The notes: a model not told the origin generated them from the sequence alone. Shown: positions 16,408 through 24,357, counted from the first letter of the stretch. The stretch: DNA of 44,700 nt from Streptococcus sp. (GCA_003521145.1 DOTL01000060.1:1-44700); one strand, 5' to 3'. Numbers and translations: made by a program.

Positions 16408-17377
16408 ACTTAATTCGTCCTTCATGATTGGAAACGTGGAGATTCCTCACCGTACAGTACTAGCTCCTATGGCAGGTGTGACCAACTCTGCCTTCCGTAC
16501 CATTGCCAAGGAATTTGGTACTGGTCTAGTGGTTATGGAGATGATTTCTGAAAAAGGGCTCCTCTACAATAATGAAAAGACCCTCCACATGCTTCATATT
16601 GATGAGAATGAACATCCAATGTCTATCCAGCTTTTCGGTGGTGATGCTGAGGGCTTGAAGCGTGCAGCCGACTATATCCAGACCAATACCAAGGCTGATA
16701 TCATTGATATCAACATGGGTTGTCCGGTCAATAAGGTAGTCAAAAATGAAGCTGGTGCCAAGTGGCTCAAGGATCCAGACAAGATTTACCACATCGTCAA
16801 GGAAGTAACGTCAGTACTTGATATTCCTCTGACCGTTAAGATGCGTACAGGTTGGTCAGATAGTGATTTGGCTGTGGAAAACGCTCTTGCTGCTGAGTCT
16901 GCAGGTGTTTCTGCCCTTGCTATGCACGGCCGTACTCGTGAGCAAATGTACACAGGTCACTGTGATCATGAGACTTTGGCCCGTGTTGCTAAGGCTATCA
17001 CTAAGATTCCGTTTATCGGAAATGGTGATGTTCGTAGCGTTCAAGACGCTAAGCTCATGATTGAAGAACTTGGTGTAGATGCCGTTATGGTTGGTCGTGC
17101 AGCCATGAATAATCCTTATATCTTCACGCAAATCAACCACTTCTTCGAAACAGGAGAAGAGTTGCCAGAGCTTCCATTTGATAAGAAATTGGACATCGCC
17201 GAAGATCACCTTAAACGTTTGGTGAATCTTAAAGGTGAGATGATTGCTGTCCGTGAATTCCGTGGTCTGGCACCACACTATCTTCGTGGAACAGCAGGAG
17301 CAGCTAAGGTTCGTGGAGAGGTCTCACGTGCCGAGTCTGTGGCTCAGGTTGAAGAAATCTTTGCGACTTTGCGATAA
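16400..17377 (+). CDS. dusB: tRNA-dihydrouridine synthase
   Basis: 325 residues, FMN-dependent TIM-barrel enzyme that reduces uridines in tRNA loops. Visible motifs are APMAGVTNSAFR (FMN site), INMGCPVNKVVKNEAGAKW with the catalytic Cys, VKMRTGW and AMHGRTREQMYTG, with NGDVRS and VGRAAMNNP near the phosphate-binding end. ATG 16400 lies inside hslO with GGAGG 9 nt upstream. hslO-dusB is a conserved pair in streptococci. The gene ends at a strong terminator. Confidence 0.93.
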   Translation: MTKLNSSFMIGNVEIPHRTVLAPMAGVTNSAFRTIAKEFGTGLVVMEMISEKGLLYNNEKTLHMLHIDENEHPMSIQLFGGDAEGLKRAADYIQTNTKADIIDINMGCPVNKVVKNEAGAKWLKDPDKIYHIVKEVTSVLDIPLTVKMRTGWSDSDLAVENALAAESAGVSALAMHGRTREQMYTGHCDHETLARVAKAITKIPFIGNGDVRSVQDAKLMIEELGVDAVMVGRAAMNNPYIFTQINHFFETGEELPELPFDKKLDIAEDHLKRLVNLKGEMIAVREFRGLAPHYLRGTAGAAKVRGEVSRAESVAQVEEIFATLR

Positions 17378-17385
17378 AATAGAAA

Positions 17386-17417
17386 GAGCCCTGTTAGTAT
17401 ATACTCTAACAGGGCTC
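17386..17417. terminator. Strong bidirectional terminator between dusB and shp
   Basis: GAGCCCTGTTAG, 8-nt loop, CTAACAGGGCTC. A perfect 12-bp stem, with a T-rich tail on the minus strand and a weaker one on the plus strand. It insulates dusB from the island that follows. Confidence 0.85.
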
Positions 17418-17445
17418 ATATATAATAAATTGCTTGTAAGAGGTT

Positions 17446-17508
17446 TTAGACACCACCAACTATTATGTAAATACATGTCAATAGGACAATAATTTTTAAC
17501 AATTTCAT
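17446..17508 (-). CDS. shp: Short hydrophobic peptide (SHP-type) pheromone precursor
   Basis: A 20-residue peptide, MKLLKIIVLLTCIYIIVGGV, with GGAGG 8 nt before the ATG. It lies back to back with a rgg gene, the standard shp-rgg arrangement. The C-terminal IIVGG matches the end of known streptococcal SHPs (mature forms of the type DIIIIVGG). SHPs are secreted, trimmed by the protease Eep, re-imported by the Ami/Opp permease and bound by the neighbouring Rgg. Odd features: no Asp or Glu at the expected mature N terminus, a Cys instead, and an extra C-terminal Val. Transcription would end at the 17386-17417 hairpin. Identity rests on size, composition, C-terminal motif and context. Confidence 0.8.
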   Translation of the reverse strand: MKLLKIIVLLTCIYIIVGGV

Positions 17509-17529
17509 ATGATTTCCTCCAACTTAGTT

Positions 17530-17546
17530 TGTTACATAGGATAACA
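17530..17546. promoter_or_regulatory. Inverted repeat in the shp-rgg intergenic region, putative Rgg operator
   Basis: TGTTA, 7-nt spacer, TAACA, between the divergent shp and rgg starts. The minus strand has -10-like boxes TATCCT and TATGTA here but no good -35, as expected for an activator-dependent shp promoter. Confidence 0.4.
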
Positions 17547-17579
17547 TTTGATTTGATTTTTTAAAAGAATGTTGCATAT

Positions 17580-18448
17580 ATGGGAAAACGAAACAAAACG
17601 AACTGAAAAAAATTGGTGAAATATATAGAGAATTACGGTTAGATAAAGGTATAAAATTATCAAATTATATTGATAAAGGATTTTCTAAATCGCAACTTTC
17701 TAGATTTGAAAGAGGAGAGACTGAAATATCTTTGATTAAATTTTTAAGTGCATTAGATTTTATAAATGTTTCGATAGAAGAATTTATGGTAATCTACAGA
17801 GGTTATAGAAATGATAGTTTTGAAGAATTATTAAAGAAGCTACATACTCTAAGTCTTACAAAAGATGCGGAGGGGTTACGATATCTATTTAACGAAGTGG
17901 AGGGGTTGCCTAATTCAACAACAAAGAAAATAGAAAAAATACTGATATTATCTTGCTTAAGTTCTGTAGAGTCTGAAAATTTGATAACTCAATCAGATTT
18001 ACGATTTGTGACTGATTATTTATTTGGGATTGAGAGCTGGGGCTACTATGAATTGTCTATTTTAGGGAATCTTGCTCAATATATAAATGGGGAAACATTA
18101 GTTTCTTTGGGAAGGGAAGTCTTACGGAAGACAGATTATTATTATGAAGTAGTAAGAAATAGAAAACTAGTTATTCAATTATCTATCAATATAATGATAC
18201 GATGCATTGAATCCGAATGGTTTACTAAGGCTGCTTTTTTTGAGAGGCATATAGATAGCCTAGTAAATGTTGAGTCCGATATGTATGAGAAAGTTATTTT
18301 TTCTTATGTACAAGGATATTTAAAATTTGCGATGGGAGATTCGGGGGGGAAGCAAATTATGCAAGAGTCTCTGGAAATATTTAAATTGCTTAAGAATACT
18401 AGATTATATAAAAATTATTTAGAGCATTTTAAGTCGATTGTAGGTTAA
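17580..18448 (+). pseudogene. rgg: Rgg-family transcriptional regulator with N-terminal frameshift
   Basis: The gene would encode about 289 residues: an N-terminal XRE helix-turn-helix (KIGEIYRELRLDKGIKL to SQLSRFERGETEISL) and the helical Rgg C-terminal domain that binds SHP peptides (FGIESWGYYELSILGNLAQYI onward). ATG 17580 reads ATG GGA AAA CGA and hits TGA at 17604-17606. One more A in the run 17585-17588 would give MGKTKQNELKKIGEIYRELR, matching family N termini. In the body frame no ATG, GTG or TTG occurs between the upstream stop (17549) and the HTH; the next TTG is at 17732, past the HTH. So DNA binding is probably lost, unless frameshifting or a non-canonical start rescues it. AT-rich, like shp and lanKC. 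Confidence 0.75.
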
Positions 18449-18497
18449 TCCCGTTTATGCAACGAAAGCGTAGATTTGTAAAGTATAGCCTAATTAA

Positions 18498-18587
18498 ATG
18501 AAAAATTTTCAAGCTTTGTTGAAAGTTACAAAGTCATCTGGAGTAAAATCTGATGCTTTTTACGCACGATTAATTAAATGCCCTTAA
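18498..18587 (+). CDS. Candidate small peptide between rgg and lanKC (possible lanthipeptide precursor)
   Basis: A 29-residue frame starting MKNFQALLKVTKSSGVK and ending ARLIKCP. It is the only plus-strand small frame in the 224-nt gap between rgg and lanKC that carries several Ser/Thr and a C-terminal Cys, the residues a LanKC enzyme would join. The N-terminal FQALLK is loosely like the hydrophobic leader helix of class III precursors. Against it: no Shine-Dalgarno, no clear Ser-x-x-Ser-(x)n-Cys core, and reading on past the stop gives ELVIIAKSEGT, as if it were a decayed longer gene. Treat as a weak candidate. Confidence 0.25.
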   Translation: MKNFQALLKVTKSSGVKSDAFYARLIKCP

Positions 18588-18612
18588 GAGCTAGTGATCA
18601 TTGCAAAATCTG

Positions 18613-18636
18613 AGGGGACTTAGTGTTCCCTTTTTC
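18613..18636 (+). terminator. Terminator or attenuator just ahead of lanKC
   Basis: AGGGGAC, loop TTAGT, GTTCCCT, then TTTT. It lies between the small frame and lanKC, where many lanthipeptide operons have a leaky terminator that keeps enzyme levels below precursor levels. A weaker stem with a T-run lies at about 18529-18560. Confidence 0.6.
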
Positions 18637-18672
18637 GTGTTTGTATTTAATGCTTAAGGGTGATATTGAGAT

Positions 18673-21012
18673 ATGCAATTTAGTTTTGACTCTGATTTCA
18701 AAAAAATTGAGAAGTGTAAAACCTTAAAAGATGATTATTATAAATATGTTGAATTTGGGAGTGAGATTCCACGACAAGGGTGGAAAATTCATATTTCCTC
18801 AAATTTAGATAGTTATCAGATTGTACTGAGATTGATCGTTGAATATTGTACAAAATATAAAATAGATTTTAAATACATATATAATAATAAGGTGCTAAAA
18901 TATTTTTTATCTTCAGACTGTTTTACGACTCAGGCTGGAAAGTGTATAACAATTTATCCTAAGAATGATAAATTGTTTAAAAATATTGTTTTAGACTTGG
19001 CTGATATATTGATTGGTTTCGAAGGGCCGGTTGTTATATCAGATATGCAGTATAGAGATACCAACATTTTTTATAGGTATGGTGTAATGGCAGCACAATC
19101 AGACTATTTGTTAATTGGTGGTACTCCTATTATGGATAATAGGTCTTTTTTTGAGTTACCAAACGGCATTGAGGATCCATTTGAAAACATTAATGATGAG
19201 TATCATAATGTAGCAACTTTTTTAGGTTGTACAGTTGAACCTACTATGATTATACATGAGAGTGCCTCAGGTAATGTATATGAATCGAAATATGATGGTA
19301 ATGTTACTATTCTAAAGGAAGGCCGTAAAAATATTTTGGGAACTAATAGTACTGCAATTGGGGATATAAAAAATGAGGAAAAGATAATAAAACAACTAGA
19401 AACTTTAGAAGGAATCCCTAAATACAGATTATCTTTTTATGAATGGGGAAATTACTATTTAGTTGAATCAAAATTGAAAGGGGACATGTTATCTTTGATA
19501 GCATCTAGTTTTCTATTCGAAAGTATCCCTTTCTCAGATTTAGTGATGAAATTATTGATTTTATTTGATTCGGTTCACCAAAGAGGTATTATTATCAATG
19601 ATGTCAGCTCCAATAATATTTTTGTTGATTTTACGGACGATGTATATGTATCACTTTGTGATTTTGGCTCATCCTACAATATTATTGATTCTAACAGTGA
19701 AGAGGTTTTATCAATTAAATCAAAAGGTGCAGGAATGACTATGACATTTTATGACCATAGCCATATTGAATTAGGAGATAAGGAAAGAGATTTTCACAAA
19801 TTAGGTTATACCTTAATGAACTATGTATTTCCGATAAATCAATATTTAAGACATGGTGTTTCTGGTAACGAGGTATTAAAGATGTTCAGACAATTTTGTG
19901 TGATGACTTATCCTTCTGATAGTATTTTTAAAGTTATTGAATTATTGATTAGACAACCATTGAATTGGAGAAAAGATTTAGAAACATGTTTAAGACAAAG
20001 TAAAATAAGTACAGTTTTTAGGAAACGTATAAATGATAGAACAAATCGATATTTTACTGCTGAGTTTATGACTAAATCTGAGAACTATGGCGATAGTTGT
20101 AGTTTGATTTATAAAAAAAGATACTATTTTCTTGTACCAGAATTTAGTGAATGGTTAGAGAAAAATTATGGAGAGTCTGTATTTTCAAATTCCTTTAAGA
20201 TTTTTGATAAAAATTATGAAGAACTTAATATTGAAATATCAGAATATGGTCTGACACAAAAATTGGGCAATATACTATTCTGGGTAAAAAATTGTAACGA
20301 ATTTTCGTTTCATTCAGGTATTGTTGGGCTTGGTCTAGAGGTTTTGTATGAATTAAAATTTAATCATCTAGATATACTTTATAAAGAGATACTAGATTTA
20401 ATATATTTTAGGATAAAGTATAGTATTAGCAATGATAATATTGTTGAAAATAATGGAATTTATGATGGAAAACTAGGCATAGTTTTATTTTTAGTAGAAT
20501 ATTATAAGTTGACGAAAGATGATATTATCCTTTTAGAGGCAAAAAGACTGTTTACTGAAGCTAGTCATGCTATTGTCCAAAAGGAAAATTATATTGAATT
20601 TGTTAATAGTTTTTCTGATAGTATTTCCACTCCCTATGTAAATGATGGCTTATCTGGTTATGTTTTATTGTCTTTACAGTTATGGGAGTTAACTGGTGAT
20701 GAAAACTATTTTAAGAAAGAATATATTCGTTTTTTGACAAATATTTCATTTTGTAAGCGTAGAGATTTATTTTCTGGACAACTGGGGATATCCTATGTTT
20801 TATATAAAGTTTCGCAGTCAAATTTTAGTACTATACAAGAATTAAATCTGACGAATAAAGCGATGAGACAGCTGTCTAATTCTTCAATATTCGAGTTAAG
20901 AGAAAAGAATCGATTACGTATTTATGATTATTATTCTAATAATGAGGAGAGAGATGTAACTCATGAGTATCAATTTATGTTTAATCTATTTCTCCCCCAT
21001 CAGGAGGTTTAA
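18673..21012 (+). CDS. Class III lanthipeptide synthetase (LanKC type)
   Basis: 779 residues with the three-part class III layout. The N-terminal lyase-like region (about 1-190) has KCITIYPKNDKLF and GFEGPVVISDMQYRDTNIFY. The central Ser/Thr-kinase domain (about 190-430) has the catalytic-loop NDVSSNNIFVDF and the DFG of LCDFGSS. The C-terminal LanC-like cyclase (about 530-779) has repeats FHSGIVGLGLEVLYEL, IYDGKLGIVLFLVEYY, VNDGLSGYVLLSLQLW and LFSGQLGISYVLY. No CHG zinc motif is seen, as in other class III cyclases. Such enzymes phosphorylate Ser/Thr of a precursor, eliminate phosphate and form (methyl)lanthionine or labionin rings. The frame is intact and strongly AT-rich, suggesting transfer. 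The ribosome site is weak (AAGGG about 11 nt upstream). The MFS gene starts on the next base after the stop. Confidence 0.85.
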   Translation: MQFSFDSDFKKIEKCKTLKDDYYKYVEFGSEIPRQGWKIHISSNLDSYQIVLRLIVEYCTKYKIDFKYIYNNKVLKYFLSSDCFTTQAGKCITIYPKNDKLFKNIVLDLADILIGFEGPVVISDMQYRDTNIFYRYGVMAAQSDYLLIGGTPIMDNRSFFELPNGIEDPFENINDEYHNVATFLGCTVEPTMIIHESASGNVYESKYDGNVTILKEGRKNILGTNSTAIGDIKNEEKIIKQLETLEGIPKYRLSFYEWGNYYLVESKLKGDMLSLIASSFLFESIPFSDLVMKLLILFDSVHQRGIIINDVSSNNIFVDFTDDVYVSLCDFGSSYNIIDSNSEEVLSIKSKGAGMTMTFYDHSHIELGDKERDFHKLGYTLMNYVFPINQYLRHGVSGNEVLKMFRQFCVMTYPSDSIFKVIELLIRQPLNWRKDLETCLRQSKISTVFRKRINDRTNRYFTAEFMTKSENYGDSCSLIYKKRYYFLVPEFSEWLEKNYGESVFSNSFKIFDKNYEELNIEISEYGLTQKLGNILFWVKNCNEFSFHSGIVGLGLEVLYELKFNHLDILYKEILDLIYFRIKYSISNDNIVENNGIYDGKLGIVLFLVEYYKLTKDDIILLEAKRLFTEASHAIVQKENYIEFVNSFSDSISTPYVNDGLSGYVLLSLQLWELTGDENYFKKEYIRFLTNISFCKRRDLFSGQLGISYVLYKVSQSNFSTIQELNLTNKAMRQLSNSSIFELREKNRLRIYDYYSNNEERDVTHEYQFMFNLFLPHQEV

Positions 21013-22281
21013 ATGCAGCTTTTTTTACAACACAAGCCTTATAGGGTTTTGACCCTATCCATCTTGTTAGGTATCTTTGGGACCACCTTGTTTGACTTGG
21101 TTTCGGTTCTCTATGCGGCTACCTTCCCTAATCCAGAATTGGCGGTGGGGTTGGCGAGTTTGATTACCTCGCTTCCCTATGTTTTTGATTTTATTGTGGG
21201 TTATGTCTCTGATCGAGCGTCAAATAGCTTTAAGGCCATGAAATTGGTACGCTGGTTGCAGATGAGTCTATATGTCTTTTTTGGGGTGTTAACCTTGCTT
21301 AAACCTAGTTGGTGGGTCTTCGTCTTGGTCCTAGCCATCAACTTTATGAGTGATATTATTGGTAATTACACTGCCTATCTCAATCTTTCCCTCAATCGTC
21401 GGGTGGTAGATGAGGAGAATTTTTCCTTAGCCATCTCTTTTCGTAAGGGAATGTCTAATATCGTCACCTTAGCGGGAAAGAGCGTGGGTGTCATGCTCAT
21501 TGCCCTGCTGGCTCATAACTATTTCTTGTTTGCCTTGATTAATGTTTTGGTTTTCTTGGCTTCTTATCTGGTCTTGCGACGAGGGCAAAAACTTTTTGAC
21601 CATCTTGATGAACCAATACCTGAGTCCAAAGAACAACAAACAGAATCCTTAAAAGCCCTGATTTGTCAGTTTGTCAGGGACACCATAACCAATTTCACCT
21701 TTCTCAAATCCCAGTCCTCTATTTTTAATTTGGTCATGATTTACTCTAGTATGAACCTGCTCTCGTCAGCCATGGCCACCCTGTTGATGATTTATCTCTT
21801 ATCGGTCAAGGAGTTGCAGTTGGGGTCTTATGCTGTGACTATCACAGTCTTTGAGTCTATTGAATTGGTTGCTTTCTTTTTAGGATCACTTTTTCCGTTC
21901 GACTTTTACCGCAAGTGGTCCATTAGGTCCAACCTGCTTTTTGAGAATAGTCTAGCATTGTTGATGATTATCAGTATCTTTGTATGGCACAATCCCATTG
22001 TCCTCTTTACCTTGCTTTTTCTTTCTTCTTATGCGACAGCCATTTCCAATCCAAAATCGGATACCATCGTCATCTTCTCCATTGTTGAAGAGCGACAGAA
22101 CGCTGTCTTTAGTATCTTTTCAACCATTGTCACAGCGACTGTACCCCTGGGTGCAGCTGTGATTTTGGCCTTAAACCAGTCCTTGGGTGCTACTTGGTCA
22201 TGGACTCTCTTGGCTTTCTTGGCGGTATTTAACATAGGTTATACCTGTTTTTGGAAGGAAGAGACACGGGCAGTATCTTAA
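21013..22281 (+). CDS. MFS transporter, possible lanthipeptide exporter
   Basis: 422 residues with about twelve hydrophobic segments in two halves and a cytoplasmic loop near 195-220 (HLDEPIPESKEQQTES). MFS character is clear (DRASNSFKAMKLVRW after segment 2). The ATG directly abuts the lanKC stop (TAAATG), and its GGAGG lies within lanKC's last codons, so translation is coupled. Codon use looks like the chromosomal core, unlike AT-rich lanKC, so it may be a resident gene captured by the island, or the island inserted just upstream. Export of the modified peptide is inference from position only. Confidence 0.8.
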   Translation: MQLFLQHKPYRVLTLSILLGIFGTTLFDLVSVLYAATFPNPELAVGLASLITSLPYVFDFIVGYVSDRASNSFKAMKLVRWLQMSLYVFFGVLTLLKPSWWVFVLVLAINFMSDIIGNYTAYLNLSLNRRVVDEENFSLAISFRKGMSNIVTLAGKSVGVMLIALLAHNYFLFALINVLVFLASYLVLRRGQKLFDHLDEPIPESKEQQTESLKALICQFVRDTITNFTFLKSQSSIFNLVMIYSSMNLLSSAMATLLMIYLLSVKELQLGSYAVTITVFESIELVAFFLGSLFPFDFYRKWSIRSNLLFENSLALLMIISIFVWHNPIVLFTLLFLSSYATAISNPKSDTIVIFSIVEERQNAVFSIFSTIVTATVPLGAAVILALNQSLGATWSWTLLAFLAVFNIGYTCFWKEETRAVS

Positions 22282-22298
22282 ACCTATTATCATTTTTA

Positions 22299-22323
22299 AG
22301 TCTAGCTGCGGTTGGACTTTTTA
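22299..22323 (+). terminator. Terminator after the MFS gene
   Basis: AGTCTAGC, loop TGCG, GTTGGACT with wobble pairs, followed by a T-rich run. Confidence 0.65.
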
Positions 22324-22330
22324 TTTTTCC

Positions 22331-22370
22331 TTGCAAAACCTCTGTGTTTTCGATATAATTAACTGGTTAA
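22331..22370 (+). promoter_or_regulatory. adcRCB promoter with perfect AdcR operator
   Basis: TTGCAA (22331-22336), 17-nt spacer, TATAAT (22354-22359). The perfect palindrome TTAACTGGTTAA at 22359-22370 matches the AdcR consensus TTAACYRGTTAA and overlaps the end of the -10 and the start of transcription. Zinc-bound AdcR should repress its own operon here. Confidence 0.85.
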
Positions 22371-22386
22371 GTAAATGGAGAAAGCA

Positions 22387-22830
22387 ATGCTAGAACTAGA
22401 AGAACAAGTAAATCAATTGATTAATCAAATTTTGCTTAAGGCTGAAAATCAGCATGAGCTCCTTATTGGTCAGTGCCGTAGTCAGGTTAAGTTGACCAAT
22501 ACCCAGGAGCATATTCTTATGCTTTTGTCTGAGGGACGTAAAACTAATTCTGAGTTGGCTAAGACCCTAAATGTCAGCCAGGCTGCTGTTACCAAGGCAG
22601 TTAAAACTTTGGTCAAAGAGGGCATGTTGGAGGCTAAGAAAGACAAGGATGATGGGCGCGTGACCTACTTTGTCTTGACACAAGAAGCTCAACCCATAGC
22701 CCAAGAGCATGAGGAACACCACCAAGAGACCTTGGGGGGTTATCGGTCTGTATTGGATCAGTTCGATAATCAAGAGCGTCAGGTTATTGGACGTTTCTTG
22801 ACAACATTAGCAGAAAAAATCGAGGAATAA
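22387..22830 (+). CDS. adcR: Zinc-responsive MarR-family repressor AdcR
   Basis: 147 residues, the family length. Winged-helix core TNTQEHILMLLSEGRKTNSELAKTLNVSQAAVTKAVKTLVKEGML and the histidine-rich EHEEHHQET that supplies zinc ligands, with further ligands near LIGQC and the N-terminal AENQHE. The start ATG 22387 is preferred because GGAGAAAG precedes it by a normal distance; ATG 22375 would overlap that site. First gene of adcRCB, with an operator upstream. It senses zinc and represses high-affinity zinc uptake. Confidence 0.93.
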   Translation: MLELEEQVNQLINQILLKAENQHELLIGQCRSQVKLTNTQEHILMLLSEGRKTNSELAKTLNVSQAAVTKAVKTLVKEGMLEAKKDKDDGRVTYFVLTQEAQPIAQEHEEHHQETLGGYRSVLDQFDNQERQVIGRFLTTLAEKIEE

Positions 22831-22831
22831 G

Positions 22832-23539
22832 ATGCGCTATATTACAGTTGAAGGACTGAGCTTCCAGTATGATGCGGAGCCCGTTCTGGACAATATTCAC
22901 TATCATTTGGATTCTGGGGAGTTTGTAACCCTGACTGGGGAAAATGGAGCTGCCAAATCAACGCTTATTAAGGCTACCCTAGGGATTCTCAAGCCTAAGA
23001 AGGGAACTGTAACCATCTCTGAAACCAATAAAGATGGTAAAAAGCTTCGTATGGCCTATCTTCCCCAGCAAATTGCCAGCTTTAATGCAGGTTTTCCGAG
23101 CACGGTCTACGAGTTTGTGAAGTCTGGTCGTTATCCTCGTAAGGGATGGTTCCGTCGTTTGACTAAGCACGACTTGGAACACGTTCAACGTGCCCTTGAG
23201 TCTGTAGGTATATGGGAAAATCGTCACAAGCAGATTGGACGTCTCTCAGGTGGCCAGAAGCAACGTGCTGTTATTGCTCGTGTTTTTGCTTCCGATCCAG
23301 ATATCTTTGTCTTGGATGAGCCAACGACGGGTATGGATGCAGGTACAGCCAATACTTTCTATGAACTCATGCATCACTCGGCTCACAAGCATGGCAAGTC
23401 GGTCTTGATGATTACCCACGACCCAGAGGAAGTCAAGGAGTACACAGACCGTAATATTCATCTGGTTCGTAACCAGAAATTGCCTTGGCGTTGTTTCAAT
23501 ATGCATGAAAAGGATGGAGAGGAGCACAAACATGATTAG
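22832..23539 (+). CDS. adcC: Zinc ABC transporter ATP-binding protein AdcC
   Basis: 235 residues. The P-loop reads GENGAAKST, with Ala at the last Gly of the usual GxxGxGKS/T; I recall the same form in pneumococcal AdcC, so this is probably family-specific. Signature LSGGQKQRAVIARVFA and Walker B IFVLDEPTTGMDAGT are normal. It powers zinc import through AdcB. It begins 1 nt after the adcR stop and overlaps adcB by 8 nt. The zinc-binding lipoprotein AdcA is not in the window. Confidence 0.93.
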   Translation: MRYITVEGLSFQYDAEPVLDNIHYHLDSGEFVTLTGENGAAKSTLIKATLGILKPKKGTVTISETNKDGKKLRMAYLPQQIASFNAGFPSTVYEFVKSGRYPRKGWFRRLTKHDLEHVQRALESVGIWENRHKQIGRLSGGQKQRAVIARVFASDPDIFVLDEPTTGMDAGTANTFYELMHHSAHKHGKSVLMITHDPEEVKEYTDRNIHLVRNQKLPWRCFNMHEKDGEEHKHD

Positions 23540-24344
23540 TGAATTATTAGCCTATGATTTTATGCAACGTGCTATTCTCGCCGTGATTGCTATCAGTATC
23601 TTTTCGCCGATTTTGGGGCTCTTCTTAATTCTTCGTCGTCAGAGTCTGATGAGTGATACCTTGAGTCACGTGTCCCTAGCTGGGGTGGCTGTTGGGATTT
23701 TCTTGGGACAATCAACCACTTGGATGACCCTTGTGGTTGTGGTTATTGCCGCATTAGTTTTGGAATATCTCAGGGTCAGTTACAAGCATTATATGGAGAT
23801 TTCAACGGCTATCCTCATGTCAATGGGATTGGCAGTGGCTCTTATTCTTAGTAACAAGGCAGGTAGCAGTAGCATGAGTCTAGATAGCTATCTTTTCGGT
23901 TCTATCATCACGATTAGCCCAGATCAAGTGCGTGCCCTCTTTGTCATTGCGGCTATTATACTGGTCTTGACTCTTCTATTTATTCGTCCTATGTATCTTT
24001 TGACCTTTGATGAGGACACTGCTCATGTAGATGGCTTGCCAGTTCGCCTCATGTCTCTTCTCTTCAATATTGTGACAGGGATAGCGATTGCCCTGATGAT
24101 TCCAGCAGCAGGATCACTTTTGGTTTCCACCATCATGATTCTTCCAGCAGCTATTGGTATGAAAATAGGTCAGACCTTTAAATCTGTCATTTTCTGGGCT
24201 ATTGGTATTGGTTTGGTTGGCATGCTCTCTGGTATCTTTATTTCCTATTATTGGGAAACACCTGCTAGTGCCACTATTACCCTTATCTTCATCGCCTTCT
24301 TTGGTCTGGTATCAATCTTTGAACCTCTCTTAAAAGCAGAGTAA
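23532..24344 (+). CDS. adcB: Zinc ABC transporter permease AdcB
   Basis: 270 residues, ABC-3 family permease with about eight membrane segments (RAILAVIAISIFSPILGLFLILRRQSLMSDTLSHVSLAGVAVG is typical). It forms the membrane channel for zinc import with AdcC. ATG 23532 lies inside adcC with GGAGAGGAG upstream; an earlier in-frame start at 23505 lacks support. The operon ends at the terminator following. Confidence 0.92.
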   Translation: MISELLAYDFMQRAILAVIAISIFSPILGLFLILRRQSLMSDTLSHVSLAGVAVGIFLGQSTTWMTLVVVVIAALVLEYLRVSYKHYMEISTAILMSMGLAVALILSNKAGSSSMSLDSYLFGSIITISPDQVRALFVIAAIILVLTLLFIRPMYLLTFDEDTAHVDGLPVRLMSLLFNIVTGIAIALMIPAAGSLLVSTIMILPAAIGMKIGQTFKSVIFWAIGIGLVGMLSGIFISYYWETPASATITLIFIAFFGLVSIFEPLLKAE

Positions 24345-24357
24345 GTAATAGAAGAAT

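Noticed and set aside
18457..18501. 14-codon frame MQRKRRFVKYSLIK overlapping the next small frame by ATGA
   Set aside because: No ribosome site and too short; the coupling-like overlap arises within an AT-rich repeat.
18491..18580. 10-bp direct repeat TAATTAAATG (18491-18500 and 18571-18580)
   Set aside because: Low-complexity AT-rich sequence; a chance repeat is likely, with no transposon ends between the copies.
18650..18727. 25-codon frame starting MLKGDIEICNLVL upstream of and overlapping lanKC
   Set aside because: It has no ribosome site, overlaps lanKC in another frame and has no precursor-like core.
22919..22970. Non-canonical P-loop GENGAAKST in AdcC as a sign of inactivation
   Set aside because: The same substitution is recalled in functional streptococcal AdcC, and all other ATPase motifs are intact.
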